DNA of 64,000 nt from Periconia sp. R9002 (lineage: Eukaryota; Ascomycota; Dothideomycetes; Pleosporales; Periconiaceae), in contig JAMAHW010000020.1 of assembly GCA_023627715.1 (NCBI GenBank), positions 434,001 to 498,000 on the forward strand, in the 5' to 3' direction. The position numbers and the translations under genes were made by a program. The notes below the pieces were generated by a model. It ran no database searches. It was not told where the DNA came from and saw only the letters and a program-made list of their open reading frames with translations. How positions within the stretch are numbered: the first letter of the stretch is position 1; the number at the start of each line of letters is the position of its first letter. This document shows, in pieces, positions 33,316 to 45,855 of this stretch.

Positions 33316-35521
33316 ATGCCCAAACCGTCTTCACTTTCCTTAACCATGCGCTCCAAACCGGGAAAGGAAAACAGCAACTCGCCGCAAAGTCCGCTAAGTC
33401 CAAGATCACCACCTGCGACCAACGGTGGTGCAAGACCTCATGTTCCCCACTCGGACGTTCCACAATCACCCGCCTCAGCGAAACCACGTAAAGATTCTAA
33501 AAATATATTCTCCAATTTCGCGGCCACAAAATCCTCCTCGCGCCTTGCAAATACGGAATCCTCGAGATCCGATCGAGAGGGACATGGTAGCATCTATACC
33601 AATGGTCGTGGTGGCGCGTCGACGCCGGATTTGAAACGGCCAGTCTATACACCTAATTCCGATGGTAAGTCGTATGGATTCTTCATGTAAGGGTACACGC
33701 TCACCATTCCACAGACACACGATCGGACTCGGGTGGCTATGACCAATCTAATGGAGCCCATACACCTCATGACAACGACGAAAACCAAGGCGAAGCCCCG
33801 AGCTCCAGACATGGCACTTCCAAGTCAAACAAGCATGTGGGTGGCGTGGGCCGCTCCAGGTCCATCAAAACGGAGGAACACGGACGATCAAAATTGAGCA
33901 AAACTCAGACTCCTCAACTATCCCCTGATCCAGGAGCTACGTGGACTCACAATGGCGATAATCCTCCACTCAAGACTGCACCTCTGGACAAGGATAAATC
34001 CTGGCGTGGAAATATGGCTTTCGGAAAGCTACGGACGCACTCTGCCGACCGCCACGACAACACGCACCACCCTCACCGTGGCCACGACGACCATCATTCA
34101 CGTAAAGATCGAGCCGACCAAGGCTCAGTAGCCTCAGGGTCCTACAACGAAAGCCGTGGAGCTCAGCTGATGTCAAACCTGGGCTTTGGGGCGCGGAAAA
34201 TGGGAGAGAAATTCGATTCTGCCCGCAAAGGTGTTTTCGGAAAGCTAGGCCGCAGCTCCAGCAATCATGAGACACAGCCGCAAGTGCCAAAAGAACCATA
34301 CCAGTTCAAAATTATACACACTCCATTGGTTGAGCAAACACGATTGACCCGCATATCCAGTCGGCTGGAGCACTCGAAGGATAAGACGGAATTTTGGATG
34401 CCAGCGCTCCCATGGCGTTGCATAGAGTAAGTTGCCTGTCCGCCCAACAGATGTCCCTGTGCTCAAGGCTAATCATGAAACCAGCTACTTGAATATGAAG
34501 GGATGTGAAGAAGAGGGTTTATATCGGGTGCCAGGCGCTGCCCATCAGATTCGATACTATGAACAAAAGTTTGATCAAGGTAAGATCTATATACTGCAAT
34601 TGAGTTTTGCTCTTTCAACTACTAATGCGATGCGAAGTGCGAGACATTGATTTGATCGCCGAGGAAGATCTCAATGATCCCAATGTTATTGGATCCCTCT
34701 TTAAAAACTGGCTCCGCCAGCTCCCAGACGAGATCTTCCCCAAGGCAACACAAGCACGCATCCAACAGGAATGTCAAGGTGCAAAGACGACGCCACAGAT
34801 GTTGAAGGATGAACTTTCCCGGTTACCCCCCTTCAATTACTACCTGCTCTTTGCGATCACCTGCCACATCAGCTTGCTCCACTCCTGCTCCGAGTTCAAC
34901 AAGATGAATTACAACAATTTGTGCATCTGTTTTCAGCCTGCAATCAAGATTGACGCATTCTGCTTCCAGTTCTTGATATTGGACTGGCGCAACTGCTGGC
35001 AGGGATGCTGGACCGAGAAGGAGTACTTGGTGGAAGAAGTGAGGTTGTTGGAAGCTCAGGAAAACTCCACAAACCCCCAACCCACTCCTTCTCGCAATGG
35101 ACACGGGTCAGGAAAGACGAAGGGATCACAATCGTCCGCCTACCTTGGAGAACCTCTCAAGGCACCATCTGGACGAAGCAGTTCTGCAGACCGGGCCCAA
35201 TCTCCGTCCACGCGTGGCGTCTCATCGGACCGCAGCCTGGCGTCAGGCCGTGTGACACCACCCAATAACTCATCCCTAGTCGGTTCCGAGAAATCAGGTA
35301 CTTCTCAACGTGGTGCCAACCAGAGGGACCGCTCCACAGATCGGAACGTGTCTTCTTCGGACAGCCGCGACCCACCACGTATACGAGCAGAGTCAGTGGA
35401 TGAGGACACGGCGGCGACACCTACGCAGGCCCAGCATGGGCGAGGCCAATCGTCGACGACAGGCCAATTTCGGTTGGACCTAAGCAATCCCCCAAGCTCC
35501 CCCTTTGATATCAAGTTTTAA
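33316..35521 (+). CDS. RhoGAP-domain protein
   Basis: RhoGAPs stimulate GTP hydrolysis by Rho-family GTPases and so shape actin polarity and cell-wall growth. Four exons (33316-33664, 33715-34426, 34485-34579, 34638-35521) give 679 aa. The first roughly 300 residues are Ser/Pro/His-rich and disordered. The GAP domain runs from about 300 to 520: the arginine finger lies in EEEGLYRVPG, followed by IGSLFKNWLRQLPDEIFP, and MNYNNLCICFQPAIKIDAF. Exon joins give RCIDYLNMKG and FDQVRDIDL. The C-terminus is again Ser-rich. The start at 33316 is the first ATG in frame; an ATG at 33346 is also possible. The target GTPase is not evident, although the domain resembles Sac7/Bag7-type GAPs acting on Rho1. 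Confidence 0.88.
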
Positions 35522-36492
35522 TGGACAGTAACGGAACAATGATAGACGCGCATTGGATGGTAAAAGGAGGCTCTTGGATTTGCTGTTCCACTTTTGCATG
35601 TTTGCTTCTCATTTTTGGCTGCCATGACGTCGCGATACCCGTATTAATCAGTTTCTTTGGGCTCATGGTAGCAGCTGCAGTCGTATTAGCCATCCAGCGG
35701 TGGAGTTTGGTTTGATCATGCTTGGTATGGCACGATTGGGCATGCCTTTTCTTCTTTTTCTTTTCTCTTGCACTATTGCTGTTTTTGTTTGCATCCGACG
35801 ATATCCTTATGTTGGTGAGAGAAGTAGGAAAGCATTGTACGATATGAAATTTCAAAAGGGTGCATGCAGCGGCAAGGATGCGTGTTGCAGTGACGCTTGA
35901 ACCATTGTGCCTATAATGTTGATGTTGAATGGGCAGGCGAAAAGGAAGTGCCTCCTACCTAACTAGTGGGTTTTGTTGACTCGACGTCAGTTGAGCATTC
36001 AAGGATACAGGCCTGTATATGTTTTAAGCTGCCGAGATGTGACGTCAGATTCCAGGAACGCACGGGAGAGCGACATCTGCAAGCAAGTGCGGCTCCCACT
36101 ACGGCAGTGGCACCATCCCATCTAGACGCGCCTGCTGCCACCTGCACTGCGACTTTCATCCCAAGTCGACTCCAGTTGCGCTGTCGCCTCCCTTCACCCA
36201 GTGCTCGCTGCTCCCTCTTGCTTCGGGCTTGCTGCTTCGAGCCAGCTGTCGCTGCCGCTCCACGGAATCTGCGTTGCTGCCCTCGCTCTCAAAACCTCGT
36301 TCTCTCTCTCTCTTCCTCCTCTTCTCTCTTCTCAATTATCCAGCCCTCATACTCGCAGCAAACCTACCTACGCGCACCGCTATTTCTATCCTCTAGCCCT
36401 TTTGCAAGCACAGTTTGAGCATTCTTCCACCCGTACCTCTGTTTCTGCATTAGCATTCCACCCCACCTCTTTACCACTCCATTCTACTCGTA
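35522..36492. other. Intergenic region upstream of GDB1
   Basis: This 971-bp region holds the RhoGAP 3' flank and the GDB1 promoter. A C/T-rich leader fills about 36250-36490 just before the ATG. A TGACGTCA-like site (TGTGACGTCAGAT) lies at 36038-36050. No gene is seen. Confidence 0.5.
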
Positions 36493-39400
36493 ATGTCTGC
36501 TCCTCAGCAAACCCAGGCTGTCTACCTGTTGCCGTTGACGGATAAAGGTGCTCCAGATGTGCCTGGCCAGTACCTCTATCTACCCCCGCCCAACCCTTCG
36601 TACATTCTACGATTTCAGATCGAGGGTACCAGCTCCATATGTCGCGAGGGTAGCTTGTGGGTGAACATCCCCGCCGAGGGGGACAAGTTCAAGCGCGACC
36701 ACTATCGCGAGTACAAGTAAGCAGCTGCTGTCTCCTGTCCCCAGTTCTCCACACCCCGCACATTTCTCCACGTTTTGACACGTGCTGATCGCTTGTCTAG
36801 GCTCAAACCGGATTTCAACGGCCGTACCGAGATCGACATCCCCATCTACGAAGCCAATGCCTACTCTTTCTACACAACCTACTCGCCTCTGCCCCAATGG
36901 TCCTTTACCACGGTTACTCCCCCGAGTCCCACGCAGACACCTACATATTACATCGATGTCTGCCCCTTGCTCACCCTCAAGGGCGAGCAGTTACCCATCG
37001 AGTCAGTCATCGTCTTCTCCTGCCTGTCCAAGTTCATGGGCAAGTATCCTGATGACTGGGATAACCACTTGAGAGGTATCAGCGAGCGTGGCTACAACAT
37101 GGTGCATTTCACCCCATTGACAACTCGCGGCGATTCCAATTCGCCCTACAGCATCTACGACCAGCTACAGTTTGACAAGGATACATTCCCAGGCGGCGAG
37201 GAAGATATCAGCCGTCTAGTCGCAAAGATGCAGCAGGAGTTCGACATGCTGGCCATGACGGACGTGGTCTGGAACCACACGGCAAACAACAGCAAGTGGC
37301 TTGAAGAGCATCCCGAAGCTGGGTACAATGTTGAGACAGCGCCTTGGTTGCGCCCGGCGCTTGATCTTGACACGGCACTCCTCCAATACAGCCAAAACCT
37401 GAAATCATTGGGACTTCCTACCAAGCTACAAAGTGTCGCTGATCTGCTACAAGTCATGGAGGGAGTCAAGTCTCGGGTGCTTGCTGAATGCAAGCTTTGG
37501 GAGTACTACGTGATCGACGTGAAACAGAACGCACAGGACATCGTTGAAGCCTGGGTTGCTGGACATGTCAACTTCCCGGATGACAGCTTTAGAGACGCTG
37601 GCCTTCGAGGACTTGACGCAGTCAAGGAGTGGCCCTTGAAACAAAAGGCCGACTGGATCGTCGAGCATGCTCTTCACGGTGGCGATAGCTTCGGCAGCCG
37701 CTACCAACGTCGCATTGATCCTCCTTCCGGCGCCGCTCTCCTTTGCGCTCTCTTCGGGCGATTTGATACCAGAACTAGCAGTTCTCCAGATCAAAACGCT
37801 GCACAAGAAGCCATAAGCCGCGTCCTCGACGAATGCAACCTTCAGTTTTACCGTGAATACGATGGCGACGCGGCAGAAATCCAGGAGCAGTTGTTCAACA
37901 GGATCAAGTACTGCCGTATCGATGATCATGGACCCAAAATGGGTGAGATCACCGAAGAGAGCCCACTCATCGAGCCCTATTTTACGCGTCTTCCACTCAA
38001 TGAGACTACGAAGAAGCATAACCCCGAGGCACTCGCGTTAGTCAACAATGGGTGGGTTTGGGCTGCTGATGCCATGCGGGACAATGCCGGACCCAAGTCC
38101 CGTGCGTACTTGAGACGAGAAGTCATCGTCTGGGGAGACTGCGTGAAGCTTCGCTATGGAAGTGGCCCTGCGGACAATCCCTACCTCTGGGATCGGATGG
38201 CTCAGTACACTCGATTGATGGCCAAACATTTCCAGGGCTTCCGCATTGACAATTGCCACTCTACGCCCATACATCTCGCCGAGTACATGCTTGACCAAGC
38301 AAGAACTGTCAATCCCAATGTTTTCGTCGTGGCTGAATTGTTTTCCGGATCTGAAGAAATGGATTTCCATTTCGTCAAGAGACTTGGTATTGCTGCGCTT
38401 ATCCGGGAGGGTATGCAGGCTTGGAGCACTCAAGAGCTGAGCAGGCTGGTGCATCGTCATGGGGGTGTGCCCATCGGCAGTTTCGATACCGACGAGGTGC
38501 TCAATGCCGACCTTTCAGAAACGCAAACGGCTACTGATGGTACGCGCCAAACCGTCAAGAAGATCAAGCAGAGTCCTGTTCATGCTTTGTTCATGGATTG
38601 CACGCATGACAATGAGACGCCTGCGCAAAAGCGCGATGCTCGCGATACGCTTCCGAGTGCTGCTCTGGTCGCCATGTGTGCTTGCGCCACAGGCAGCGTT
38701 TTTGGTTTCGACGAAGTGTATCCCGAGCTTCTCGACCTTGTCCACGAAAAGAGGTTATACTCTTCCATCAACTCGACTGGACCAGTCAAGCCGAAGGCGG
38801 GTGAAGGCGGTATCGGAGGCATCAGGAAGATTTTGAATGAAATCCACGTGACAATGGGCAAGAAAGGGTACAGTGAAACCTACATTCATCATGAGAATGA
38901 GTACATCACTGTGCATCGTGTCGATCCAAGGACCAGGAAAGGCATTTTCTTGATTGCGCACACGGCTTTCCCTGGATACGGCAATGGCAATGGAGGTTTT
39001 GGCCCGACCAAGCTCCCCGGCAGCCAAGCGAAGCTCATTGGTAGCTGGAATCTTGAGGTTGACAATAGCCCAGAGACGCGCAAAGCAATCATGGGCGATG
39101 AGACGACGTTGCGTGGTTTACCTAGTGAAACCAAGGAATTACCAGGCGTTGTTATCGAGTCGACGGGCGATGGCACTACGATCAAAATCCCCGAAAAATT
39201 CCCTCCAGGTAGCATTGCACTCTTTGAGACGTCAGTTGAGAGTGCCGAGCACAGCGACGGCCTCGACAAGTTTGTGACAACTGGTGCGCGACAGGCATTC
39301 CGAAATTGTGACCTCACGGACCTCAACATTGTTCTCTACCGTTGTGATCCAGAGGAGCGCGACCTTTCGGGCAACAAAGACGGAACATATAACATCCCTG

Positions 39401-41235
39401 GCCACGGCACCTTGGTGTATGCTGGGCTGCAGGGATGGTGGAGTGTGCTGCGCGATATTGCCAACGACAACAATCTCGGCCATCCCCTATGTAACCATCT
39501 GCGAGAAGGCCAGTGGGCTCTTGATTATTGCGTAGGTCGACTGGAGCGCATCTCCGAAAAGAAAAGGTATCAACACATCCGAGGACCAGCAAAATGGCTC
39601 AAGGAACGCTTTGATGCAATCCGTAAACTTCCAAGCTATCTCCTCCCTCGTTATTTCTGCATGGTCCTACAGACTGCTTACAATGCCGCCATCGACCGAA
39701 GCATCCAGCTTATGTCGGAAAACGTCCGCAACGGACAGTCTTTCCTCAAGAGTCTCGCGCTGGTCAGCGTTCAAGTCACCGGCTACATGAACAGCGCTTC
39801 GCTTTGGCCAGACAAGAGCGTACCAAGCTTAGCTGCTGGCCTGCCACACTTCGCATACGACTGGGCTCGCTGTTGGGGTCGAGATATTTGTATCTCAGCT
39901 CGCGGTCTGCTCATGTGCACGGGTCGGTACAATGATGCTAAAGAGCACATTCTGGCATTTGCTAGCGTTCTTAAACATGGCATGATTCCCAACTTGTTGA
40001 GTGGTGGCAGATTGCCCCGCTACAACTCCAGGGACTCCATTTGGTGGTTCCTGCAAAATATCCAGGACTATTGCAACATCGTGCCAAATGGCTTGGAACT
40101 TCTTAAACAGCCTGTGAAACGTCGGTTCCTCCCATACGATGATACATGGTTTCCCTACGACGACAAGCGAGCGTTTTCGCAATCTTCAACGATAGCCGAG
40201 GTCATACAAGAAGCGTTGCAACGTCATGCGACCGGGCTGGACTTCCGCGAGTACGACGCTGGTCCCAACATCGATAGTCAAATGAAAGATGAGGGGTTCA
40301 ACATCAAGATTTGGACGGACTGGGAAACGGGTATGATCTTTGGTGGTAACCAGTGGAACTGCGGCACATGGATGGACAAGATGGGTGAAAGCGAAAAAGC
40401 AGGTAGCAAGGGAGTTCCTGGCACGCCACGCGATGGTGCCCCGGTCGAAATGATTGGACTGCTCTACAGCTGTCTTCGCTGGCTTTCGCAACTTCACGAG
40501 GAAGGCATCTACCCGCACGAAGGCGTTACAATCAATGGCGAGAATGAAAAGATCTCGTTCAAATCGTGGGCTGAGAAGATCAAGGCCAACTTTGAGCGAG
40601 CATACTATATCCCCCGCACCCCCGAGGAAGACGCCAACTACGACGTCAACTCCGCGATCGTGAACCGCCGCGGCATCTACAAGGACTTGTACAGGTCGGG
40701 TAAGGAGTATGAGGATTATCAGCTGCGACCCAATTTCCCGGTGGCCATGACTGTGGCTCCTGAATTGTTCGACCCAGACCACGCGTTGTACGCTCTGCAA
40801 ATGGCAGACCGCATACTGCTTGGCCCGCAGGGCATGAAGACGCTTGATCCCTCTGATTACAATTACCGGGGATTCTACATCAACAGCGAGGACTCTGATG
40901 ACTTCCACACTAGCAAGGGCCGGAACTATCACCAGGGACCCGAATGGCTATGGCCAGCTGGTTATTTCTACAGGGCTTTCCTCAAATTCGACCTACCGCG
41001 TCGCAAGACGGCCGAAGAGCGAGTCGAGAGCTACCAACAGGTCACTCGTCGCATGGCCGGAATGATGAAGGCCATCCAAGAGAGCCCTTGGGCTGGGTTG
41101 ACAGAGCTTACACAAAAAGATGGGGCGTTCTGCGGCGATTCGTGCCCAACGCAGGCCTGGTCAGCAGCGTGTATCATCGATGTGTTTCAGGATGCGCGTG
41201 AGTACGAGCTGTCGGAGGCGAGTCAACAAAGTTAG
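36493..41235 (+). CDS. GDB1: Glycogen debranching enzyme
   Basis: This is a bifunctional enzyme. Its 4-alpha-glucanotransferase moves short chains and its amylo-1,6-glucosidase removes the remaining branch glucose. Two exons, 36493-36716 and 36801-41235, give 1552 aa, as in other fungi. The N-terminal GH13-type half shows the nucleophile region FRIDNCHSTPIHLAEY, the acid/base region VVAELFSGSEEMDF, and DCTHDNETP. The C-terminal glucosidase half (GH133) shows ARCWGRDICISARGLLM, the IKIWTDWETGMIFGGNQWNC block and PEWLWPAGYF. The join across the intron gives YREYKLKPDFNGR. The enzyme acts in the cytosol on glycogen. No odd feature is seen. Confidence 0.97.
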
Positions 41236-41653
41236 ATGTGCGCATACTTTGGCTTGGTACATATCGTTTTGTACGTTTTGTAAATAGACCCTAGAAGGAT
41301 GGCAGGTAGTCGTCGAGTAGAAGAGTACAAAGGAAGCAGGCTGGGGAGGAAGCTGCAAAACAATCCAAATACCTAGATAACCACTATGCTTTTGGAGAGT
41401 GGTGATGCATTGTACATGTACGTTTACCAGTTGCAGTGTAGACTACTAGCTTGGTCAGGGGACTACGCGTCTTAGCGCGTTTTTCCCGCATTGAACCCTG
41501 TCGAAATTGTCTGGACTCGAGTCTCTGGGGGGACTCCACCTCCCGAGTCCCGACCCGTAAACTGAAAAGCAATTAACGGACCGCGCCTCCTATAAAACGC
41601 CCTCATCAGTCATCCGTTTTCTCTTTTCAAATCAGACCCAACGTGGCCGTTAC
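41236..41653. other. Intergenic region upstream of the Rad5/HLTF-like gene
   Basis: This is 418 bp between tandem plus-strand genes. It holds the GDB1 3' end and a short promoter. No gene is seen. Confidence 0.5.
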
Positions 41654-44557
41654 ATGATGTCATCCAAGTGGAGCCAGCGGATTGGAAAGCGCTCCTATAA
41701 CCAATACGCCTCACAGCAGTTATCACCACCGTCGTCCTCACCCTCGTCACAGACCTACCGCTCACCCAAACAGTCGCGCACTAACAGATTTGCCGGCTCT
41801 TCGCAACAAAACCCTGTCGTCATAGACGATGACGACTACGGGGCCGAAGAGGAAGATGGATCGCAGGAAGTACATGGTGCGAGTCAGGATGACAGACGAT
41901 TCGACTGCGTTCATTATGGCACCTAGGAGTCCAAGATTGTCGGATGTAGATTCTATCGCGGGTATGCCACGCCGGGCGAGATGGCGCTTGTTCGAAGGGA
42001 ACCCACCAATCCATACGACAGAAACGCAATTCGAGTGTTAAATGTCGAAGGCAGCCAGATAGGTCACATACCCAAGTGGGCGGCCGCGAGATTGGCTCCC
42101 TATATGGATGATGGCGATCTTTTTGTGGAAGCCCAAATATCAGGCGAGAAGGGATATTACGAGTGTCCAGTCTCCCTAAGATTATTCGGAACGAACGAGC
42201 CCATTGCGCGAGCGCGGCTTATCCAACGCATGAGGGCGGATAGGCTTCCTGTAGATGAAATCGCCCCGCGACTACAAGAAGAGCAGGAACGCCGCATTGC
42301 GATGGAGCAAGCTGCGAAATTCGCTGCAAAGAGATCTGCGAAGCAGCCCGTAAACCAAGCATACAAGAAGGGTGCTGCAGTTGTTGGCGTAGAGCAGGGC
42401 CGACAATATAATAACGAATGGGCCGAGTACGCTGGTGGATCGTCGTCCCAAGGCATGGCCGCGAGACCGAGTATGCAGGATATCATCAGCGGAAGTGAGC
42501 GTTTCAATCCCAGGAGTGCCGAGCAAATAGTGGAAGAGTTTGGTATAAAGGAGTCCGATCTCGCCGCGATGCCAAAAGCCTTTCAACCGACTGCTCTTGC
42601 CACCCAATTGCATGACTTCCAGCTCCAAGGCCTTCATTGGCTTCTGGAAAAGGAGAGCCCCCGGCTTCCTGGCCCAGGTACTAAAGATATTGTTCAACTC
42701 TGGCAGCGGCATTCTCGCATACCGAACGCATTTACAAACGTGGCCACAAAATTCTCTATGGAGAATCCAGCTTTAGCCAGTGGGGGGATCCTTGCGGATG
42801 ATATGGGCCTGGGAAAGACCATCCAAATTATCTCACTTATCATGGCAGATAGAGAGCTTAAACGTCGAGCTCCAGACGTAACAGACGCAACCTTGATTTT
42901 AGCACCTGTGAGCGTCATGTCCAACTGGAGCACGCAAATGCAGCTCCATATCAAACCTGAGCACGCACTTCGTGTCATGTTCTACCACGGCACAAGAAAA
43001 CAACCGATTACACCTGCCTCGATTGGGAAATTCGATGTCGTGATTACCACTTTTGATAGTGTCTCGTCCGAGTATTATTCCCAGAAGTCTACCACCTTGC
43101 CAAGAAAATCGGGAGTCTTCTCGATTAAATGGCGCAGAGTAATCTTGGATGAGGCTCACGGCATACGGAATCCAAAGGCCAAGAAGACTATTGCCGTCAC
43201 AAATCTCATGGCTCAATCTCGTTGGGCTCTCACTGGTACTCCGATTGTCAACAACCTCAAAGATCTGTACTCACTTGTTCGATTTTTACGCCTTTCTGGT
43301 GGACTTGACAGCCTTGAAATTTTCAATAGTGCGATCATGCGTCCAGTTCTCGCAGGAGAGGCGGGAGGCAAGAAGTCATTGCAGATGCTCATGGCTAGTA
43401 TTTGTCTTCGCCGCAAGAAAGAGATGGCATTCATCGATCTTCGCATCCCCGAGCTTTTCGAGTACGTTCACAAGGTTACTTTGTTCCCGCATGAAAAAGA
43501 AAAATACGACATACTTGACGATCAAGCAAAAGGCACCCTTGACCTCTACCGTAATAACATGGGCGGCAAAGATGCATCCAACATGTATAGGCACCTGTTA
43601 GAGGTGCTATTGCGTATGCGGCAGCTGTGCAATCATTGGAAGCTAGTTGGCGAAGATCGTCTCGATTCGATCATGAAGCAACTAGAAGCAGAAGGTGTTG
43701 TGGATGTCCAAGACGACAAAACCCGGATTGCACTCCAGCAGATCCTACAACTATCAATCGACTCGCAAGAGGAATGTCCAATTTGCATCGAGACTCTTCG
43801 AGAACCAGTGATCACTCGGTGTGCACATGCTTTTTGCGCACGGTGTATCGGGCAAGTGATTGAATACCAGCACAAGTGCCCTATGTGTCGCGCTCCGCTG
43901 GATAACCTTTCCACTGCGACTGTCGAACCAGCCAAAGAAATCAGTGCACCCCCACCTCCGACCCAAGAACAGATTGCCAACGAGGAGAGCCTCGAAAAGC
44001 AAAGCTCGAGCAAACTAGAGGCGATGCTATCCATCCTCAATGCCAGTGCCAAAGATCCGAGTAACAAAACGGTTATATTCAGCCAATGGACTTCGTTCCT
44101 CGATATTATTCAGCCCCATTTAACAGAAGCGGGTTTTACCTACGTTCGCATTGACGGCTCAATGACTGCTCTCCAACGCGACGCTGCGCTACACACATTC
44201 GATACCTCGCCTACTTGTACCATACTACTCGCATCACTCGCCGTCTGCTCTGTGGGCTTGAACCTCGTAGTAGCTAACCAGGTCATCCTGAGCGATACCT
44301 GGTGGGCTCCTGCTATCGAGGATCAAGCAGTGGATCGTGTCCATCGTCTTGGACAGAAACGTGAAACAAAGGTGTTCCGTTTGGTCGTGGAGGGTAGCAT
44401 TGAGGAGAGAGTAATTGGAATCCAGGAAGACAAGAGAAAACTCATGAATCTGGCTTTTGCGGATAAAGCAGATGCTCGCAAGAAGAAGACGAGGGCGGCT
44501 GGTATAGCGGATCTTGTGAGATTGTTGGGTGGAGCACAGAAGGAAGCTGCTCGGTAA
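41654..44557 (+). CDS. HIRAN-SNF2-RING helicase, Rad5/HLTF-type, with one in-frame UAG or a 57-bp intron
   Basis: Family members remodel stalled replication forks and polyubiquitinate PCNA. One frame runs from 41654 to 44557 except for a UAG at 41924-41926. If bases 41870-41926 are an intron (GTACAT donor, CCTAG acceptor, phase 0), the product is 948 aa. In that model the order is a disordered N-terminus, HIRAN (about 73-158, KIVGCRFYRG and RREPTNPYDRNAIRV), SNF2 ATPase with Walker A DDMGLGKT near 362 and DEAH near 479, a C3HC4 RING inside the helicase (about 689-730, CPICIETL and CPMC), and the helicase C-terminal part (HRLGQKRETKVFRL). However, the bases just before the UAG encode YGT, the conserved residues that precede x-x-x-KIVG in this family at the same spacing. 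The segment therefore looks ancestrally coding. See the findings. Confidence 0.85.
41924..41926 (+). other. In-frame UAG in the HIRAN region of the Rad5/HLTF-like gene
   Basis: The frame reads CVHYGT, stop, ESKIVGCRFYRG. The same triplet ends a possible 57-bp intron as its AG acceptor. RNA data would be needed to tell splicing, editing, readthrough or loss of function apart. Confidence 0.8.
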
Positions 44558-44902
44558 ATTATTTTGGCTTGTCACTTCACAGAGTGGGTATTGCTTGTTC
44601 ACATATTTGGTGGATTTTCAGTTTTTAGTATGTGTGAGGTACTCGGCGTCATGGTGTATAGTTATCGGATGGAAAGGTTGGGAAGGATTCGGAATACTCC
44701 TTAGGGAGAATCATAAATTGGTAGCGAGGATTGCGACTACCTAGGCAGTTTATTAACGTACATGCATGTTTTACTAAATGATACTTGTATTAGCCAAATG
44801 CGCTCGACATGTTCCATCACACCGTAGGCTACTATCTTCAAAAACACGAACAGCGAAACGTAGGTGCCAAAGCGTCGACGGGAAATACGCGCTGTCTCTC
44901 TC

Positions 44903-44928
44903 AGAGAGAGAGAGAGAGAGAGAGAGAG
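44903..44928. repeat. (AG)13 microsatellite
   Basis: Thirteen AG units are read directly. They are preceded by TCTCTCTC, so the pair can form a small hairpin. This is simple sequence, probably length-polymorphic between strains. Confidence 0.9.
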
Positions 44929-45090
44929 CGTACATATGATGCATAGAAGAATGTCACTGTTTCTGTTCTCGGTTTTGTGAGTATTGCTCAGGACGGGCAA
45001 AGAGGGTTGGTATGCGGGATTCGTCCGCCCGTTGATTCGTCCATTCGTCCCCGTCTCCGTTCCTGTCCCTGTTCCTATGAAGATTGAAGC

Positions 45091-45128
45091 GGGAGGGGGC
45101 GGGAGGGGTGGTGGGATGGGATGGCGGG
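45091..45128 (+). other. G-quadruplex-type G-run cluster
   Basis: Runs of three or more G occur at 45091, 45095, 45101, 45105, 45113 and 45118, with loops of one to four bases, plus GGCGGG at the end. This meets the usual G3N1-7 rule for an intramolecular quadruplex on the plus strand. It lies in non-coding DNA upstream of the tannase gene. Confidence 0.6.
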
Positions 45129-45855
45129 TACGTATGTGGTATGTACGTCGTTATGTAGTGGGGAGTGTATTGTGGGGATGGCGGCTATTGATAGGGGAAG
45201 GTTGGTGAGTTCTTTTTTTCTTTTTTTTTTCTTTTCTCCTGGTAGTGATATATTAGACTTGTTAATCAGATCTGGCTTGATGATAGCTTGAGCTACGAGG
45301 GATCTAATGGTGTGCTTATTTGTTGTTGTTGAATGGGTGCAATACTCCTAGGCGTAGATTTATTAACTTTTGTCTCCTCTCGTTCACTCCCAGTCTGCAC
45401 CTAAACTAACCTGAGTCACGACAGACTACAAACCTTGAGTAAATCCGTTGGCCCCTCTACAACAACAGATTCGTTAATCCACTGCATTTAAACACTCTTT
45501 TTTTTGTCAAAGTGGCCGAGTCATTAGGAACCAAGTCGGGACATGGAGCGGAAATACGATCGTGCATAACAGGAAAAAATTAGGAACGTCAATGCGGAGG
45601 AAGATCGATCGTCGGTATTTCCCCGAGGACCGAGGTGCTTTTAGGGCCTATAACCCGACTGCTATTACTGATTTAGGTAACTTGGGGCAGTTTAAAGTGT
45701 ATTCTCCGCAAAGAAGTGCGGACCCCTCTCTAGCGACCGTTGAGATTATCCGGGGAGAAGCGTCACTGCCAAAGGCATATGTAGAATATGTGCCCCGCCA
45801 TGATACCATTTTTTCCAATTTACGCCGTCAAAGCACCCAAGGAAAACAAGAAAAG

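Larger units (their letters stand above)
44558..45591. other. Intergenic region with AG repeat and G-rich tract
   Basis: This is 1.0 kb between two plus-strand genes. It contains an (AG)13 microsatellite, a G-run cluster, and C/T- or T-rich tracts near 45215-45240. A CTAATTT-type AT-biased part follows. No gene is seen. A fragment resembling a tRNA A box near 45511 has no matching B box. Confidence 0.5.

Noticed and set aside
40186..40932. Minus-strand open frame of 248 codons opposite GDB1
   Set aside because: It mirrors GDB1 codons; no domain and no promoter context.
45509..45530. tRNA A-box-like string (AGTGGCCGAGTCATTAGG)
   Set aside because: No B box and no cloverleaf pairing follows, so it is not a tRNA gene.
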